Assembly: GCF_003634105.1 (NCBI RefSeq) | Contig: NZ_RBIQ01000007.1 | Span: 992,001-1,056,000, forward strand | Direction: 5' to 3' | Source of the DNA: Maribacter vaceletii | GTDB lineage: Bacteria > Bacteroidota > Bacteroidia > Flavobacteriales > Flavobacteriaceae | DNA length: 64,000 nucleotides | In this document: piece by piece, positions 1 through 8,912 of the stretch | How the letters are laid out: each line of letters starts with the position of its first letter | Position numbering within the stretch: position 1 is the stretch's first letter | Position numbers and translations under genes: made by a program | The notes under the pieces: model-generated | Database searches by the model: none | Seen by the model: only the letters and a program-made list of their open reading frames with translations | What the model was told of the DNA's origin: nothing

Positions 1-2014
1 ACTTGCTAATATTTTCTTCTGCTCCTGTTATTACTTGTAAAAACTCTTGGTTTTGGTATTTTTTATACAATGCTGCATAGCGCACATCTGGGCTGTCTAA
101 ACTACCCTCCAATACTGCTTCTGGATTTAATAATATTTCTGCGTAACGAGAATCTCCATGATTGCTTATAATATTCTGTTTCATAGATTCTGCTAAAGAG
201 CTACCTTCTTCTTCGTAAATCTTATACAAATTATATTTAGATGGTAATATTAATCTTTCTTCTGGATTAGATTTTAACACGCCCTCTAGTTTACCCGCAG
301 CTAAAAGGTTTTCTTTAAATTTCTCTTTATAGATTAACCCTAATTGGTAGTTAGCAAAATTTCTTCCTGTTTTAAGACTATCTATTACAGAAACATCTGT
401 TGGAATTTGTTTCATATAAAAATCTACCGAAAACTTTTCTTCTTCTGTTGGGTCTAAAGACGCGCTATTATTATTAGTAACAATATCCCCAGAATTGTCT
501 TCTATAACTGTTGTGTTTTTATTACTCCAACGCCAATTATCTTCTAGTTTTCTTGTTCCCCATTTATTCTTAAAATCGTTCTTACCGTATCCTAAGCTAG
601 TAATATTGTAAAAATAGAAATTGCCTTTATTTTCCTTACCTCCTTTACTTTCGCTAAAGGCTGCAAAACCATCTGTTAATTTTTGTTTTGCCTTTTTTTC
701 TTCTTCTTCTTTGGCTTTCTTTAATTCTTCAATATAGTTACCATAATATGTTATTTGTTTGTCTTTAGGCATATCATAAACCGTAATAACACTATCTGCA
801 TAATGTACAACGTCTTCATATTTTATAACATCTTCTAAATTGTCTAACTTCTTTTTAGTTGCTCTATATTTTTTTGTATTCTCTGCTAGATTAGTAAGTA
901 CACTATCATAATAAGCACCAGCATTTTTATAGGAATTCTGGTCAAAATTATACTCTGCCAAGTTCTCATAATTTAAAGCATTAAGCTTTGGAGTATTTTG
1001 TGTTTTTCTTAGCGATTTATTAAAATATACAATTGCCAAACTATCGGATTCTGTTGCTAAGTAATATTCTGCTTTTTGACGATAAATTTTATCTAAAAAA
1101 GGTCTGTTTTCTCTATTCTCCTCTAACTTTGTAAGGTATTTTAAAAGTTCTTCTTCATTTTCTCCTGTTAATTCTATATTCTGAATTTTTTGAAGATGTG
1201 CATTTATCATATACACTCTTGGAGATTTTCTGTTTAAATCTATAATCTTATCAAAAGCATAGTTTGCACTGTCTTTATGACCTAGCTGATTGTATAATTG
1301 CCCTATAATATAGTAGTAACGTCCTTTTTCAGGGTTCTTTTTAGTATAGTGCGATGCTATTTTTAATTGCTGAATTGCAGTATCTGGTGCATTTAAGTTA
1401 ATATACGCTTGTGCCAACATAGCACGAGCATCTGCATATTCTTGGTCTTTTAACTTATCATACTTCATTAAGTTTTTTAAGTTCTTAACCGCCAAATCAT
1501 CATTTTCTAAACGAATATTTACTTTTTCTCTCCAAATACGAGCTTCACTAAGTTTGTCACTAGCTGGGTATTTTCTAAGTATGTAATTAAAAGCTTCTAG
1601 TGCAGGAATATAGCGCTCATCAAAATACCTTGCTTTTCCTAAAAGTAGAAAAGCCTCATCTGTTTGTGGATTACGCTCTACATTTTTAATATCCATACTA
1701 TGTTTTTGTATGGCTTTTGTAGCTTTTTCTTCGGCAATAATAAAATTTGGATTATTATCTTCGGAGTCTAATTTTATTTCTCCACTTACCTCCATACGCT
1801 CAATTGGTAGTATTTCCCAATAATCGTCTTGGTAATTAGTGTTTAAAGTTTCTCTACCTTCCTCAAAAGCAATATTGCCATTGTATAGGGTATTATACTT
1901 AGTATTTAAGGCATGCCAATTTCTATTTAAAAAGGCATCTTTTTTAGTAGAACAAGAGTTAAACCCTAGTCCAATTAAAATTGTGGTAACTATAAATTTG
2001 TGTTGAAGCTTCAA
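1..2014 (-). CDS. porW: PorW/SprE-type T9SS/gliding lipoprotein, 3' end outside window
   Basis: The reading frame stays open from about 2030 down to base 1, so about 671 residues of the N-terminal part are visible and the C-terminus is missing. The N-terminus has a hydrophobic signal ending in a lipobox-like GLGFNSC followed by STKKDAFLNRNWHALNTKYN, which resembles the PorW/SprE family. That family is an outer-membrane-linked TPR lipoprotein needed for type IX secretion and gliding. The rest is rich in helical TPR-like repeats (tetratricopeptide spacing of short Ala/Tyr/Leu helices) and then a charged coiled region. No ATG is available between an in-frame stop near 2027 and the lipobox, so TTG at 2012-2014 is the best start. 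Family assignment is by recognised N-terminal pattern; full length is usually near 870 residues. Confidence 0.8.
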   Translation of the reverse strand, partial: MKLQHKFIVTTILIGLGFNSCSTKKDAFLNRNWHALNTKYNTLYNGNIAFEEGRETLNTNYQDDYWEILPIERMEVSGEIKLDSEDNNPNFIIAEEKATKAIQKHSMDIKNVERNPQTDEAFLLLGKARYFDERYIPALEAFNYILRKYPASDKLSEARIWREKVNIRLENDDLAVKNLKNLMKYDKLKDQEYADARAMLAQAYINLNAPDTAIQQLKIASHYTKKNPEKGRYYYIIGQLYNQLGHKDSANYAFDKIIDLNRKSPRVYMINAHLQKIQNIELTGENEEELLKYLTKLEENRENRPFLDKIYRQKAEYYLATESDSLAIVYFNKSLRKTQNTPKLNALNYENLAEYNFDQNSYKNAGAYYDSVLTNLAENTKKYRATKKKLDNLEDVIKYEDVVHYADSVITVYDMPKDKQITYYGNYIEELKKAKEEEEKKAKQKLTDGFAAFSESKGGKENKGNFYFYNITSLGYGKNDFKNKWGTRKLEDNWRWSNKNTTVIEDNSGDIVTNNNSASLDPTEEEKFSVDFYMKQIPTDVSVIDSLKTGRNFANYQLGLIYKEKFKENLLAAGKLEGVLKSNPEERLILPSKYNLYKIYEEEGSSLAESMKQNIISNHGDSRYAEILLNPEAVLEGSLDSPDVRYAALYKKYQNQEFLQVITGAEENISK

Positions 2015-2122
2015 AATTATCTGTATTCGTACCTAACTTAAACTAAAAAACAACCATATTATTATACCGTTGGTCGGTAAAATGCACTTTATTTTTGTGA
2101 TTAATAGGCTTCTAAAAAAAGA

Positions 2123-2156
2123 AAGGACTAAACGCTTTTAAAAGTGCTTAGTCCTT
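2123..2156 (-). terminator. Intrinsic terminator after DUF2059 gene
   Basis: A long inverted repeat (arms AAGGACTAA and TTAGTCCTT, continuing inward with CGCTTTT/AAAAGTG) is followed, read on the minus strand, by a T-rich run complementary to the A tract at 2114-2124. It lies 43 bases beyond the stop of the DUF2059 gene and separates it from porW. Confidence 0.75.
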
Positions 2157-2198
2157 AAATTTTAAAAAACAATTTATTACCCTAGAATAAAAACGTAT

Positions 2199-2603
2199 TT
2201 ATTGTGCATATTTTTGTGCAATTCCAGATACCTTCATACCCCAAGTTTGCCCAACCATCATTGCTTTTTGACTAATTAATAATTGTTTTACGCTCAACTT
2301 TTTACCTAAATCTGTGTGGTAAAAACTAATTAAAGAATCTATTTCTTCTTCTGTAAACTCTTCTGCATATAATGCTCCTAACTGATCATATATTTCTACT
2401 AAAGTGCCTTCTGCCTCTTTTTTATACGCTTCTTTTTTGTCTGCACCAACACCTGCGCCTATTTGCATTATAGCATCTTCAAAAGCTTTTCCTGCTCCTG
2501 TTAATTTTATAAGTTCTTCTGATTTTGTTTGTAAAGCTGATTTTTCTTGTGCTTGTACAGTTACTGCTAAAAATAAAATAAGACCTAATACTACTTTTTT
2601 CAT
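2199..2603 (-). CDS. DUF2059 domain secreted protein
   Basis: 134 residues with an N-terminal signal peptide (KKVVLGLILFLAVTVQAQ, cleavage after about residue 19), so it is exported to the periplasm or envelope. The mature part is mostly helical. The segment EEEIDSLISFYHTDLGKKLSVKQ is the hallmark of DUF2059, a short helical domain of unknown function common in proteobacteria and Bacteroidota. It stands alone, with its own terminator downstream. Function is unknown. Confidence 0.8.
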   Translation of the reverse strand: MKKVVLGLILFLAVTVQAQEKSALQTKSEELIKLTGAGKAFEDAIMQIGAGVGADKKEAYKKEAEGTLVEIYDQLGALYAEEFTEEEIDSLISFYHTDLGKKLSVKQLLISQKAMMVGQTWGMKVSGIAQKYAQ

Positions 2604-2736
2604 GATTTGTGTTTAAAATTTATTTGTTAGTGCTAAAATTAAATTTTTGTTACAAGTTTTATATTATTTTAAAGGTAATTATACAAAATAATCATAATTT
2701 TTAGCTCTTCTACTTAAAGAAACTACTTGCTTTGCT

Positions 2737-2744
2737 TAATTTTG
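2737..2744 (+). promoter_or_regulatory. Bacteroidota -7 promoter element
   Basis: TAATTTTG matches the Bacteroidota -7 consensus TAnnTTTG exactly and lies 24 bases before the ATG of the ferredoxin reductase gene. A clear -33 TTG at the usual 19-base spacing was not seen, so confidence is moderate. Confidence 0.5.
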
Positions 2745-2767
2745 CATTCTTATTTAAATAGCAAAGC

Positions 2768-3823
2768 ATGGCTCATTTTTATCCCCTTACAATAAAACAT
2801 ATAAAACATTTAACCCCTAGTTCTGTAGCAATAACCCTTAGTATTCCAAAGGAACATTTGCAAACGTTTCATTTTGAGCCTGGGCAATATATTACCATAA
2901 AAAAAGAAATAAAGGGAAAAGAATTGCGTAGAGCATATTCTATAAGTTCTTCTCCGAAAAGCGATTCTATTACTATTGGAGTTAAAAAAATAGATGGTGG
3001 TGGTTTTTCTGACTATGCTAACACCAAACTTAAAGAAGGGGATATTTTAGAGGTTATGGCACCAGAAGGGCGTTTTGTTTTTAATGCAACCTCTTCTGTG
3101 AAAAATATTGCTGCAATTGCTGCTGGTAGTGGTATTACTCCTATTATGAGTATTGCAAAAGCTGTTTTAGATAGTAATGCAGAAAGCAAATTTGTTTTGG
3201 TCTATGGAAACAAGTCTTATAAAGAGACTATGTTTTATACCGATTTAATGAAATTACAATTGGAGTACGCCAATCGCTTTTTTGTATATTTTACCAATAG
3301 CCAAACCAAAGAAGAAAATTCTCTTTTTGGTAGGATTGATGTTTCTACTATAAACTATGCACTAAAAAACAAACATAAAGATGTTACTTTTGATGGTTAC
3401 TATCTTTGCGGACCAGAGGCATTAATTACTTTAGCTTCTGCCACTTTAGAAGAGAATGAAGTTCCTAAAGATAAAATACATTTTGAACTTTTTACCAGTA
3501 CCGAAATTAAAGAAGAACTTCCTGTAACTGAAAGTGCAGACGGAAAAACACAAGTAACCGTTGTGGTTGATGATGAAGAATTTTCATTGTCTATGAATAA
3601 GAAAGAAATTGTTTTAGATGCTGTTCTTAAAGAAAATATTGATGCTCCTTACTCTTGCCAAGGCGGTGTTTGTAGTAGCTGTATTGCTCGTGTTACCGAA
3701 GGAAAAGCTACTATGGTAAAAAATCAGATTTTAACGGATGGCGAAATTGAAGAAGGATTAATACTTACTTGCCAAGCGCACCCAATAACCCCTACTTTAA
3801 AGGTAGATTTTGATGATGTCTAG
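2768..3823 (+). CDS. PaaE-like flavin/ferredoxin reductase with C-terminal 2Fe-2S domain
   Basis: 351 residues with three domains: an FAD-binding barrel (about 1-105) with the flavin motif RRAYS at 54-58, an NAD(P)-binding domain (about 110-235) opening with AAGSGITP at 118-125, and a plant-type ferredoxin domain (about 260-351). The ferredoxin cysteines are C297, C302, C305 and C335 (CX4CX2CX29C). Such proteins pass electrons from NAD(P)H through FAD to a 2Fe-2S centre and on to an oxygenase or other acceptor. PaaE is the reductase of phenylacetyl-CoA epoxidase, but no paa genes lie nearby, so the partner here is unknown. The last 32 bases overlap the 3' end of the convergent patatin gene. 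Confidence 0.85.
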   Translation: MAHFYPLTIKHIKHLTPSSVAITLSIPKEHLQTFHFEPGQYITIKKEIKGKELRRAYSISSSPKSDSITIGVKKIDGGGFSDYANTKLKEGDILEVMAPEGRFVFNATSSVKNIAAIAAGSGITPIMSIAKAVLDSNAESKFVLVYGNKSYKETMFYTDLMKLQLEYANRFFVYFTNSQTKEENSLFGRIDVSTINYALKNKHKDVTFDGYYLCGPEALITLASATLEENEVPKDKIHFELFTSTEIKEELPVTESADGKTQVTVVVDDEEFSLSMNKKEIVLDAVLKENIDAPYSCQGGVCSSCIARVTEGKATMVKNQILTDGEIEEGLILTCQAHPITPTLKVDFDDV

Positions 3824-4601
3824 ATTCTAAATACGTTTCTATCTTTTTGCTGGCGTGTTCATAGCCTATTTCAAAAGCTTTTTGCATTCCTCGTTTATCT
3901 AAAACACCTATTTTTTCTAGGGCAATTGGCTCTATAACTATGTTACAGGATTTTAGTTTTTGTTTAGAAGAAGCATAAATCATTAAATTAGTTACTCTTG
4001 CAGCAAGTTTAACTGCATTTTTAAGTTCTTTCTTCTCTAAACTACTTATTACAGAGACATTGCTTCCTATGATAAAATTTGCTGCTTTTTGCACTGGCTC
4101 TATCGGAAAGTTGTTCATGATTCCGCCATCTGCATATAGAGTACCATTCATTTCTACAGGACTAAACACTGGTGGTAAAGCTGCAGAAGCTAATAAAGGT
4201 CGTATTAATTCTCCCGAAGAAAAATAAGTTTCCTCCCCTTTCTGTAAATTAGTGGCTACTAAAAACAATTTCTTTCCTAAAGCTTCAAAAGAATCTTCTG
4301 GAAAGTAGTTCTTAAAAAGGGTAATATATTTATCTGTATCTATAAAGCCTGCCTTGGCCATAGTTAAAAAGTTATATTTAAAGATTGGTGTTTCCTTAAA
4401 AAAATCTAACATTTCTTCTATACTATTTCCGTTTGCATACAATGCCCCTACTAAAGCACCTGCACTACTTCCAGAAATTGTAGTGGCATTAATATTATTC
4501 TCCTTCATAGCCTTAATTACACCTATGTGAGCAAGCCCACGAACGCCCCCTCCAGAAAGTACTAGGCCTACCGAATCTAAGTCTATTATTGTCTTTGCCA
4601 T
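3792..4601 (-). CDS. Patatin-like phospholipase (RssA-type)
   Basis: 269 residues. The oxyanion-hole motif GGGVRG is at 17-22, the nucleophile motif GSSAG at 44-48 (Ser46) and the catalytic Asp in DGG at 158-160, so the Ser-Asp dyad of patatin hydrolases is intact. Length and layout match single-domain bacterial patatins such as RssA. No signal peptide is seen, so the likely place of action is the cytoplasm or inner membrane face, on phospholipid or acyl ester substrates. The gene runs convergent to the ferredoxin reductase and shares 32 bp of coding sequence with it. Confidence 0.88.
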   Translation of the reverse strand: MAKTIIDLDSVGLVLSGGGVRGLAHIGVIKAMKENNINATTISGSSAGALVGALYANGNSIEEMLDFFKETPIFKYNFLTMAKAGFIDTDKYITLFKNYFPEDSFEALGKKLFLVATNLQKGEETYFSSGELIRPLLASAALPPVFSPVEMNGTLYADGGIMNNFPIEPVQKAANFIIGSNVSVISSLEKKELKNAVKLAARVTNLMIYASSKQKLKSCNIVIEPIALEKIGVLDKRGMQKAFEIGYEHASKKIETYLESRHHQNLPLK

Positions 4602-4933
4602 TTTACCATAATACTTGCCTAAAATTACCCTTTTTATACTAAAAAATCATTCTAAAATTCTAAATAAAACAAACCCTATAGTTTGTTTTGTTTCTATTAT
4701 TTAAAGAAGTAATTTCAAAACAACTTTTTACCTAACAAACAACTCTCTTTACCGTATTCTAAGTAAATATATAAGTTTAAACCACTTTCTATTACAAACC
4801 ATTTAGTCTTTTCTTTATTCTTAATTAAAAACACAAAAAAATAAAAGAAACAATACTTTGTAATGAAAAAAAGAAGCTATCGACCAATGTAAAAGCATCT
4901 TTTTTTGTGTAAGTTTACTTTAGAATTAAGGAA
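4602..4933. other. Intergenic region between patatin gene and operon
   Basis: 332 bp with no credible ORF. It holds the palindrome at 4666-4689, a weaker relative at 4794-4811, and near the downstream gene a -7-like sequence (TAAGTTTA at about 4911) that could be the operon promoter. It must carry the start signals of both divergent transcripts. Confidence 0.5.
4666..4689. promoter_or_regulatory. Palindromic operator-like site (TetR-type candidate)
   Basis: A perfect inverted repeat with 9-base arms (AAAACAAAC / GTTTGTTTT) around a CCTATA centre. The 18-bp core at 4669-4686 has the form ACAAAC-N6-GTTTGT, the same form as the palindrome at 14194-14211 in front of the tetR gene (14 of 18 bases identical). 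It sits in the 332-bp gap between patatin and the organoarsenic operon. A weaker relative with a perfect left half-site lies at 4794-4811. Binding by the TetR protein is inferred. Confidence 0.5.
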
Positions 4934-5644
4934 ATGAAATTTAAAAGTTCAAAACAAACTGCCATTGTTTTTTTTGCGCAATCTTCTATCGAGGAAGTAA
5001 AGCACAAAAAAATAGCTAACGGTATTTCTTTATTTTCAGCCTTAACAAAAAAGACATTAGACACTATTTATAAGTCTAAGCTTCCATTTTTTCATTTTAC
5101 AGAACAAGAACAAGTAGGTAATACTTTTGGAGAGCGATTTACGAATGCAATAAGTTCTGTGTATGATTTAGGTTACGAACGCGTTATTGCAATTGGCAAT
5201 GATACCCCACAGTTAACAAAGCATCATTTATTAAAAGCTGCTCAAGAAATTTCTGAAAATAAAACCGTTCTAGGATTGTCTTTAGATGGTGGTTTTTACC
5301 TTATGGGTTTCCATAAAGCCCAATTTAATGCCCATTTATTTAAAAATTTATCTTGGCAAACAAATGCACTTAAAGAACAAGTTTTTACTTGGATAAAGGC
5401 AAATAAAATTAATGTCTTAAAACTAAATGCACTTAAAGATATTGATACCGAAAAAGATGTTTTTACAATATCTTCTTTATACATTCTAAGAAATTCTAGT
5501 TTTTACATTCTACTGCTTCAATTTGTTCAAGAAACCAAAAACATATTCTACTATATACAAAATATAGTTATTTCATCTACAAAAAGTGTCTTCTACAATA
5601 AAGGGTCGCCTTTTTTACAATTACAACACCCTTTTTTTAATTAA
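4934..5644 (+). CDS. DUF2064 glycosyltransferase-like protein, first gene of operon
   Basis: 236 residues. The core (about 8-180) matches the DUF2064/TIGR04282-type nucleotidyl/glycosyltransferase-like fold: GERF, IGNDTPQL for the usual IGxDxPxL, LDGGFYLMGF for DGGYxLxG, and DIDTEKD at the end. Members are annotated as arsenosugar-biosynthesis glycosyltransferases, which fits ArsS downstream. Two points are unusual. The N-terminal basic loop, normally GKVKTRL, reads EVKHKKIA. There is also a hydrophobic C-terminal tail of about 55 residues ending in FYNKGSPF, beyond the usual family end. Cytoplasmic; substrate unknown. First gene of the operon. Confidence 0.75.
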   Translation: MKFKSSKQTAIVFFAQSSIEEVKHKKIANGISLFSALTKKTLDTIYKSKLPFFHFTEQEQVGNTFGERFTNAISSVYDLGYERVIAIGNDTPQLTKHHLLKAAQEISENKTVLGLSLDGGFYLMGFHKAQFNAHLFKNLSWQTNALKEQVFTWIKANKINVLKLNALKDIDTEKDVFTISSLYILRNSSFYILLLQFVQETKNIFYYIQNIVISSTKSVFYNKGSPFLQLQHPFFN

Positions 5645-5698
5645 ATAATTTTGCAGACATTTTTCCTGTCTGCTAATAATCATTCTTTATACCAATTA

Positions 5699-8600
5699 AT
5701 GAAGTATACCATGCTTTTATTTGTCCTATTTGCTAGTGCATTAGGCCATTCACAACAAACCATTTCCGGAACTATTACAACTATTTTTGGAGACCCAATT
5801 TCTAATGTAAATATTACATTAGTAGGAACCTCAAAAGGAACTGCCTCAAATACTAAAGGGGCTTATGCTATAGATGTTCCAAACTTCCAGGGCGCATTAC
5901 AATTTTCTGCCTTAGGGTATACCACGCAAGTAATACCAATACATTATAATGAAACCGTAAATGCAGTTTTAGAAGAATCTTCAGAACAATTAGAGGAGGT
6001 AGTTTTAACTGCTTTAGGCTTTAAAAGAGAAACTAAAGAACTAGGTTATGCCGTACAAAGCATAAATGCAAAAGGAGTAACCGAAGTAAAATCTGCCAAT
6101 TTCTTAGATAATTTAAGTGGTAAACTAGCTGGTGTAACTATAAATCAAGGTGCAACTGGTGTTGGTTCTTCGTCTAAAATAACTATTAGAGGAGAAGCTT
6201 CCTTCTCTAACAACAATCCTCTTTTTGTGGTAGATGGGGTTCCTATTAATAACAACTCGGTTTTTAATTTTACTAATGAAGCTGCTGCTGGTTTTCAAGA
6301 AATAGATTTTGGAAACGGTGCCATGGAGGTAAATCCAGATGATATTGAAGAGGTTTCTGTATTAAAAGGCCCAAGTGCAGCTGCACTTTACGGTACCAGA
6401 GCATCTAACGGTGTTATATTAATACAAACAAAAAGTGGTGCAAAAAGCAAAGGTTTAGGTATAAGTTACAATACAAGTTTCTTTGTAGATTCTGCTTTTC
6501 GTTTACCTGACTTTCAAAATGAATACGGACAAGGTAATTCTGGACAATTTGCATATGTAGATGGTCTAGGTGGTGGAACAAACGATAATATTACCTACAG
6601 TTGGGGGCCAAGATTAGATGCAGGTAATCTAGTGCCTCAGTTTAATAGTCCTGTAACTCTAGCAAATGGTACGGTAGTACGTGGTGGTGATACTGCTCTT
6701 TACAATGGTTTGCCAATTACTGCTACACCTTTTACCTCTAACCCAGATAATCTTAAAGATTTTTATGAAACAGGAACAACAGCAATAAACAATTTAGCAA
6801 TAGCTTCTAATTTTGATAAAGGAAATCTAAGACTCTCTTTTACCGATTTACGAAGTGAGTCTATTATTCCAGGTGTAAATTTGGATCGCCAAACCATAGC
6901 TGCTCGTTTAGGATTTCATCCAACAGAAAAGCTACATATAAATTCTTCTATTAGCTATGTAAATTCGCAAAGCGATAATAGACCCTCTAGTGGATATGGT
7001 TCCGAAAACGTAAATTATTCTTTAGTAGCATGGGGGCCTCGTTCTTTAAACATTAAGGATCTAAAAAACTATTGGCAACCTGGTTTAGAAGGCACACAAC
7101 AATATTCTTTTAATTATACTTTTTTTGACAACCCTTATTTTATCTTAAATGAAAATACTAACTCTTTTAATAGAGATAGGGTATTTGGAAACCTTTCAGC
7201 AAAATATGATATAACAGATAATTTAAGTGCAACCATCCGTACAGGAATGGATTATTCTAGTGAGCTAAGACAGCTTAAACGTGCCTATAGTTCTAACCGA
7301 TTTAGAAACGGAGCATATGCCGAACATGATGTATTCTTTAGAGAAATAAATACCGATTTTTTACTGAATTATAAAAATAATTTTGGTGATTTTAAGGTCG
7401 ATATATCTTTAGGTGCCAATAGAATAAACCAAAAAGCGGTAACTAACCAATCGCAAACCACGAGTTTAGCACAACCAGGAATTTTTAAATTATCTAATGC
7501 GGCATCACCAATTGAAGTATTTGAGTTTGCATCCAAAAAAAGAATTAATAGCATCTATGGCCTTGCAAAGTTTGGCTATAAAAATTACTTATTTTTAGAT
7601 GTTACAGGAAGGAACGATTGGTCCAGTGCTCTTGCAACACCATTTTCAGTAGATAATACATCTCTCTTTTATCCTTCGGTATCTTCAAGTTTTATAGTAT
7701 CTGAAGTAGTAAATCTACCGCAAGAAATCTCTTTTGCAAAATTAAGAGCTAGTTGGGCACAAGTTGGTAATGATACCAACCCTTACCAAACTACAGGAGC
7801 TTTTGTAGCACAAACTCCTTTTAATGGTCAGCCAACTTTTAGTGACCAAAATACTATTGCAAATGCAAACCTAAAACCTGAACAAACATCATCGTTTGAA
7901 ATTGGTGCCGATATTCGTTTTTTTAAAGACCGATTAAGTTTTGATATATCCTATTACAATGCGGTCACTAAAGACCAAATTATTTCTTTACCTATTGGTA
8001 TATCTTCGGGCTTTACACAACAGGTAGTTAATGGTGGAGAAGTGCGCTCTAAAGGGGTAGAGATTATTCTTAATGCTACTCCTGTTCATACTACGGATTT
8101 TAGTTGGAATACTACTTTTAATTTTAGTAGAAACAGAGCAACTGTAGAAAGTTTGCCGCAAGACGGAGGCCTATTAACATTGGCTTATTCAAGAATATAC
8201 GATAGTCAAAACCAAACGGTATTTTTACAAGCAGAAGAAGGAGGCCGTATAGGGGATTTGTATGGTACGGGCTATCTAAAAAATGAAAACGGCGATTTTG
8301 TTCTTACCAATGAAGGTCGCTACATACCAGATAATAATTTACAAAAACTAGGAAATTATAATCCCGATTTTATCTTAGGGTTTAATAATCAATTCTCTTA
8401 TAAAAAATGGGATTTAGGGTTTTTGTTCGATTGGAGACAAGGCGGAATTATAGTTTCTAGAACAAGAGCTTTAGGAAATGTTGGTGGTCAATTAGCAGAA
8501 ACTGCTTTTAGACCAGAAGAAGGTATTATTGCTCAAGGTGTTGTTAATGTTGGTACAATAGATAATCCTGTTTATGAACCCAACACTACAGCAGTAACCG

Positions 8601-8902
8601 CAGAAAGTTATTATCGTCAATTTTATGACCGTAACCATGAAGAAAACAATACTTACGATGCTTCCTTTTTAAAACTACGCCAAGTTTCCCTTGGGTACAC
8701 TTTTGATAATTTAAAAGTATTTAAAAACGACGCTACTTTACGTGTTTCTTTAATCGGAAAAAACCTTTTTGCAATAACAGAAAATCCACACTTTGACCCT
8801 GAACAATTAGCTGTTCAAGGACAAGGTTTTATTAGCGGTATAGAAGACATGTCTTACGCTACCACTAGAAGCTTTGGAATAAAAGCCGGATTTAATTTTT
8901 AA
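5699..8902 (+). CDS. SusC/RagA-family TonB-linked outer membrane transporter
   Basis: 1067 residues from ATG 5699, chosen because MKYTMLLFVLFASALGHSQ is a clear signal peptide; the longer TTG start would add a hydrophilic leader. A carboxypeptidase-regulatory-like domain (QTISGTITTIFGDPISNVNI, about 20-95) comes first, then the plug (about 110-225) with SNNNPLFVVDGVPI, typical of SusC/RagA, then a TonB-dependent beta barrel. The protein ends in Phe (FGIKAGFNF), as barrels do. With SusD it forms a lidded outer-membrane uptake channel energised by TonB. No glycoside hydrolase or sigma/anti-sigma pair is nearby, so a polysaccharide substrate is not supported. The neighbours suggest an organoarsenic compound. 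Confidence 0.92.
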   Translation: MKYTMLLFVLFASALGHSQQTISGTITTIFGDPISNVNITLVGTSKGTASNTKGAYAIDVPNFQGALQFSALGYTTQVIPIHYNETVNAVLEESSEQLEEVVLTALGFKRETKELGYAVQSINAKGVTEVKSANFLDNLSGKLAGVTINQGATGVGSSSKITIRGEASFSNNNPLFVVDGVPINNNSVFNFTNEAAAGFQEIDFGNGAMEVNPDDIEEVSVLKGPSAAALYGTRASNGVILIQTKSGAKSKGLGISYNTSFFVDSAFRLPDFQNEYGQGNSGQFAYVDGLGGGTNDNITYSWGPRLDAGNLVPQFNSPVTLANGTVVRGGDTALYNGLPITATPFTSNPDNLKDFYETGTTAINNLAIASNFDKGNLRLSFTDLRSESIIPGVNLDRQTIAARLGFHPTEKLHINSSISYVNSQSDNRPSSGYGSENVNYSLVAWGPRSLNIKDLKNYWQPGLEGTQQYSFNYTFFDNPYFILNENTNSFNRDRVFGNLSAKYDITDNLSATIRTGMDYSSELRQLKRAYSSNRFRNGAYAEHDVFFREINTDFLLNYKNNFGDFKVDISLGANRINQKAVTNQSQTTSLAQPGIFKLSNAASPIEVFEFASKKRINSIYGLAKFGYKNYLFLDVTGRNDWSSALATPFSVDNTSLFYPSVSSSFIVSEVVNLPQEISFAKLRASWAQVGNDTNPYQTTGAFVAQTPFNGQPTFSDQNTIANANLKPEQTSSFEIGADIRFFKDRLSFDISYYNAVTKDQIISLPIGISSGFTQQVVNGGEVRSKGVEIILNATPVHTTDFSWNTTFNFSRNRATVESLPQDGGLLTLAYSRIYDSQNQTVFLQAEEGGRIGDLYGTGYLKNENGDFVLTNEGRYIPDNNLQKLGNYNPDFILGFNNQFSYKKWDLGFLFDWRQGGIIVSRTRALGNVGGQLAETAFRPEEGIIAQGVVNVGTIDNPVYEPNTTAVTAESYYRQFYDRNHEENNTYDASFLKLRQVSLGYTFDNLKVFKNDATLRVSLIGKNLFAITENPHFDPEQLAVQGQGFISGIEDMSYATTRSFGIKAGFNF

Positions 8903-8912
8903 GATATTACCA

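Noticed and set aside
4666-4689. Reading the palindrome as a terminator
   Set aside because: It lies upstream of both flanking genes, which are divergent here, so there is no transcript for it to end; operator is the better reading.
5600-5634. Terminator-like stem (AAAGGGT/ACCCTTT) at the end of the DUF2064 gene
   Set aside because: The loop is 21 bases and the stem lies within the coding frame; at best weak attenuation, not reported as a terminator.
5651-5698. TTG start for the SusC gene, extending the protein by 16 residues
   Set aside because: The ATG at 5699 places a normal signal peptide at the N-terminus; the extension is hydrophilic and unlike family members.
5745-5760. TTCACAACAAA in the SusC signal peptide region as a further copy of the 12-mer motif
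   Set aside because: It encodes the conserved SQQT residues and lies in coding sequence, so the match is likely chance.
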